Shown here one piece after another: positions 63,560-64,000 of a DNA stretch of 64,000 nucleotides (within the stretch, counting starts at the first letter, position 1; every line of letters starts with the position of its first letter). The notes under the pieces are model-generated. The model worked only from the letters and a program-made list of their open reading frames with translations, did not search any database and was not told the origin of the DNA. The stretch covers positions 62,001 through 126,000 of the forward strand of contig JAJDAN010000028.1 in NCBI GenBank assembly GCA_029261855.1. Direction: 5' to 3'. The translations under genes were made by a program, and so were the position numbers. The stretch comes from Deltaproteobacteria bacterium (lineage in GTDB: Bacteria; Myxococcota_A; UBA9160; UBA4427).

Positions 63560-64000
63560 CTACCAGGGATGTTCCTCGCCCTTCCACGTCCAGAAGCGTC
63601 CCGAATGCTCGGGTGTCAGGCCGTTCACGAGAGCCACGAGACCCGCTGCGCTCTCTTCGACGCTGATATCGGCGCCGGGCCCGCCCATGTCCGTGCGAAC
63701 CCAGCCCGGATGAACCGGACAGGCGATGATGCCGTCGGACTCGAGCTCGAGGGCGAGCACCTGCATCACCTTGTTCACCGCCGCCTTCGAGCTGCGGTAC
63801 GCGTAGGACCCGGTGCTCTTGCGGGCGAGCGCCCCCATCTGACTGGAAAGGGTCACGATGCGGGGACGCGCGGCGCGCAGCAGCATCGGGCGCAGGGCCA
63901 TGGCCAGGCGGAACGGCGCGAGCGTGTTGACCTCGAAGGCCTCGAGCCAGGCCCCATAGTCCATGTCGTCGACGCCCTGGCAGTCTCCACCCAGGGTGCC
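63560..64000 (-). CDS. Short-chain dehydrogenase/reductase (partial, N-terminus outside window)
   Basis: The C-terminal 146 residues of a classical SDR run to the stop at 63560. Visible features are FEVNTLAPFRLAMAL (N of the catalytic tetrad), IVTLSSQMG (Ser), YAYRSSKAAV (Tyr and Lys) and HPGWVRTDMGGPGADIS. This last motif is shared with CsgA/carbonyl-reductase-like SDRs. The N-terminal cofactor motif lies beyond base 64000. The substrate is unknown. Confidence 0.88.
   Translation of the reverse strand, partial: GTLGGDCQGVDDMDYGAWLEAFEVNTLAPFRLAMALRPMLLRAARPRIVTLSSQMGALARKSTGSYAYRSSKAAVNKVMQVLALELESDGIIACPVHPGWVRTDMGGPGADISVEESAAGLVALVNGLTPEHSGRFWTWKGEEHPW

Overview
The window is chromosomal DNA of a high-GC Gram-negative bacterium. 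The evidence is an outer-membrane porin, many lipoproteins, SurA, a PEP-CTERM exported protein, a diheme cytochrome c and a MlaD/MCE-like protein. F420-type luciferase-like oxidoreductases, GT87/GT4 glycosyltransferases and DUF2505/DUF2059/DUF3106 proteins together suggest an uncultured lineage of the former Deltaproteobacteria (Myxococcota/Binatota-like). That placement is inference, not proof. No rRNA, tRNA, CRISPR array, transposase or prophage gene was seen. Coding density is very high, and at least a dozen gene pairs share a start/stop overlap (ATGA, GTGA or TTGA), which points to translationally coupled operons.

Layout. (1) 1-7.3 kb is a metal-response locus. It holds the end of an RND pump (+), a TerB-like protein (+), and a minus-strand block reading ECF sigma factor, anti-sigma factor, DUF3106 protein, [CsoR-type operator], csoR, copper P-type ATPase, small CxxC membrane protein, porin and diheme cytochrome c. 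(2) 7.4-12 kb holds an alpha/beta hydrolase with a DUF2505 protein, SppA, and an amidohydrolase behind a TetR-like palindrome. (3) 12-15.4 kb is a three-gene polysaccharide operon (GT87, methyltransferase, glycosyltransferase). (4) 15.4-16.8 kb holds an isolated PEP-CTERM gene with a textbook sigma-54 promoter and a strong terminator. (5) 16.8-26 kb holds nudC, a VOC protein, rlmE and a stand-alone rplC, then a plus-strand phosphodiesterase/GT2/GT4 operon, an MFS carrier and two envelope proteins. (6) 26-38 kb is dominated by housekeeping repair and folding genes (mfd, uvrA, surA), with a nitroreductase, an FAD monooxygenase, a lipoprotein glutaredoxin, comB and a DUF427 gene. (7) 38-45.4 kb is a ten-gene minus-strand catabolic run: hydrolase, SDR, enoyl-CoA hydratase, then two F420-type LLM oxidoreductases associated with two paralogous lipoproteins, plus GNAT, a degenerate methyltransferase and HAD. 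(8) 45.4-64 kb is a long array of small accessory enzymes, mostly minus strand: GNAT x4, GFA x2, VOC x2, PNPOx-like x2, NTF2-like x3, RidA, TrmO, GH25, TauD, TfoX-N, DUF488, MAPEG and others.

The most interesting signals are: the sigma-54-driven PEP-CTERM gene; the duplicated lipoprotein-LLM oxidoreductase module; rlmE, which lacks any canonical start codon upstream of its catalytic lysine; an rplC outside the S10 operon; the CsoR operator lying between a sigma/anti-sigma operon and the copper genes; and a methyltransferase that has lost its SAM-binding core.
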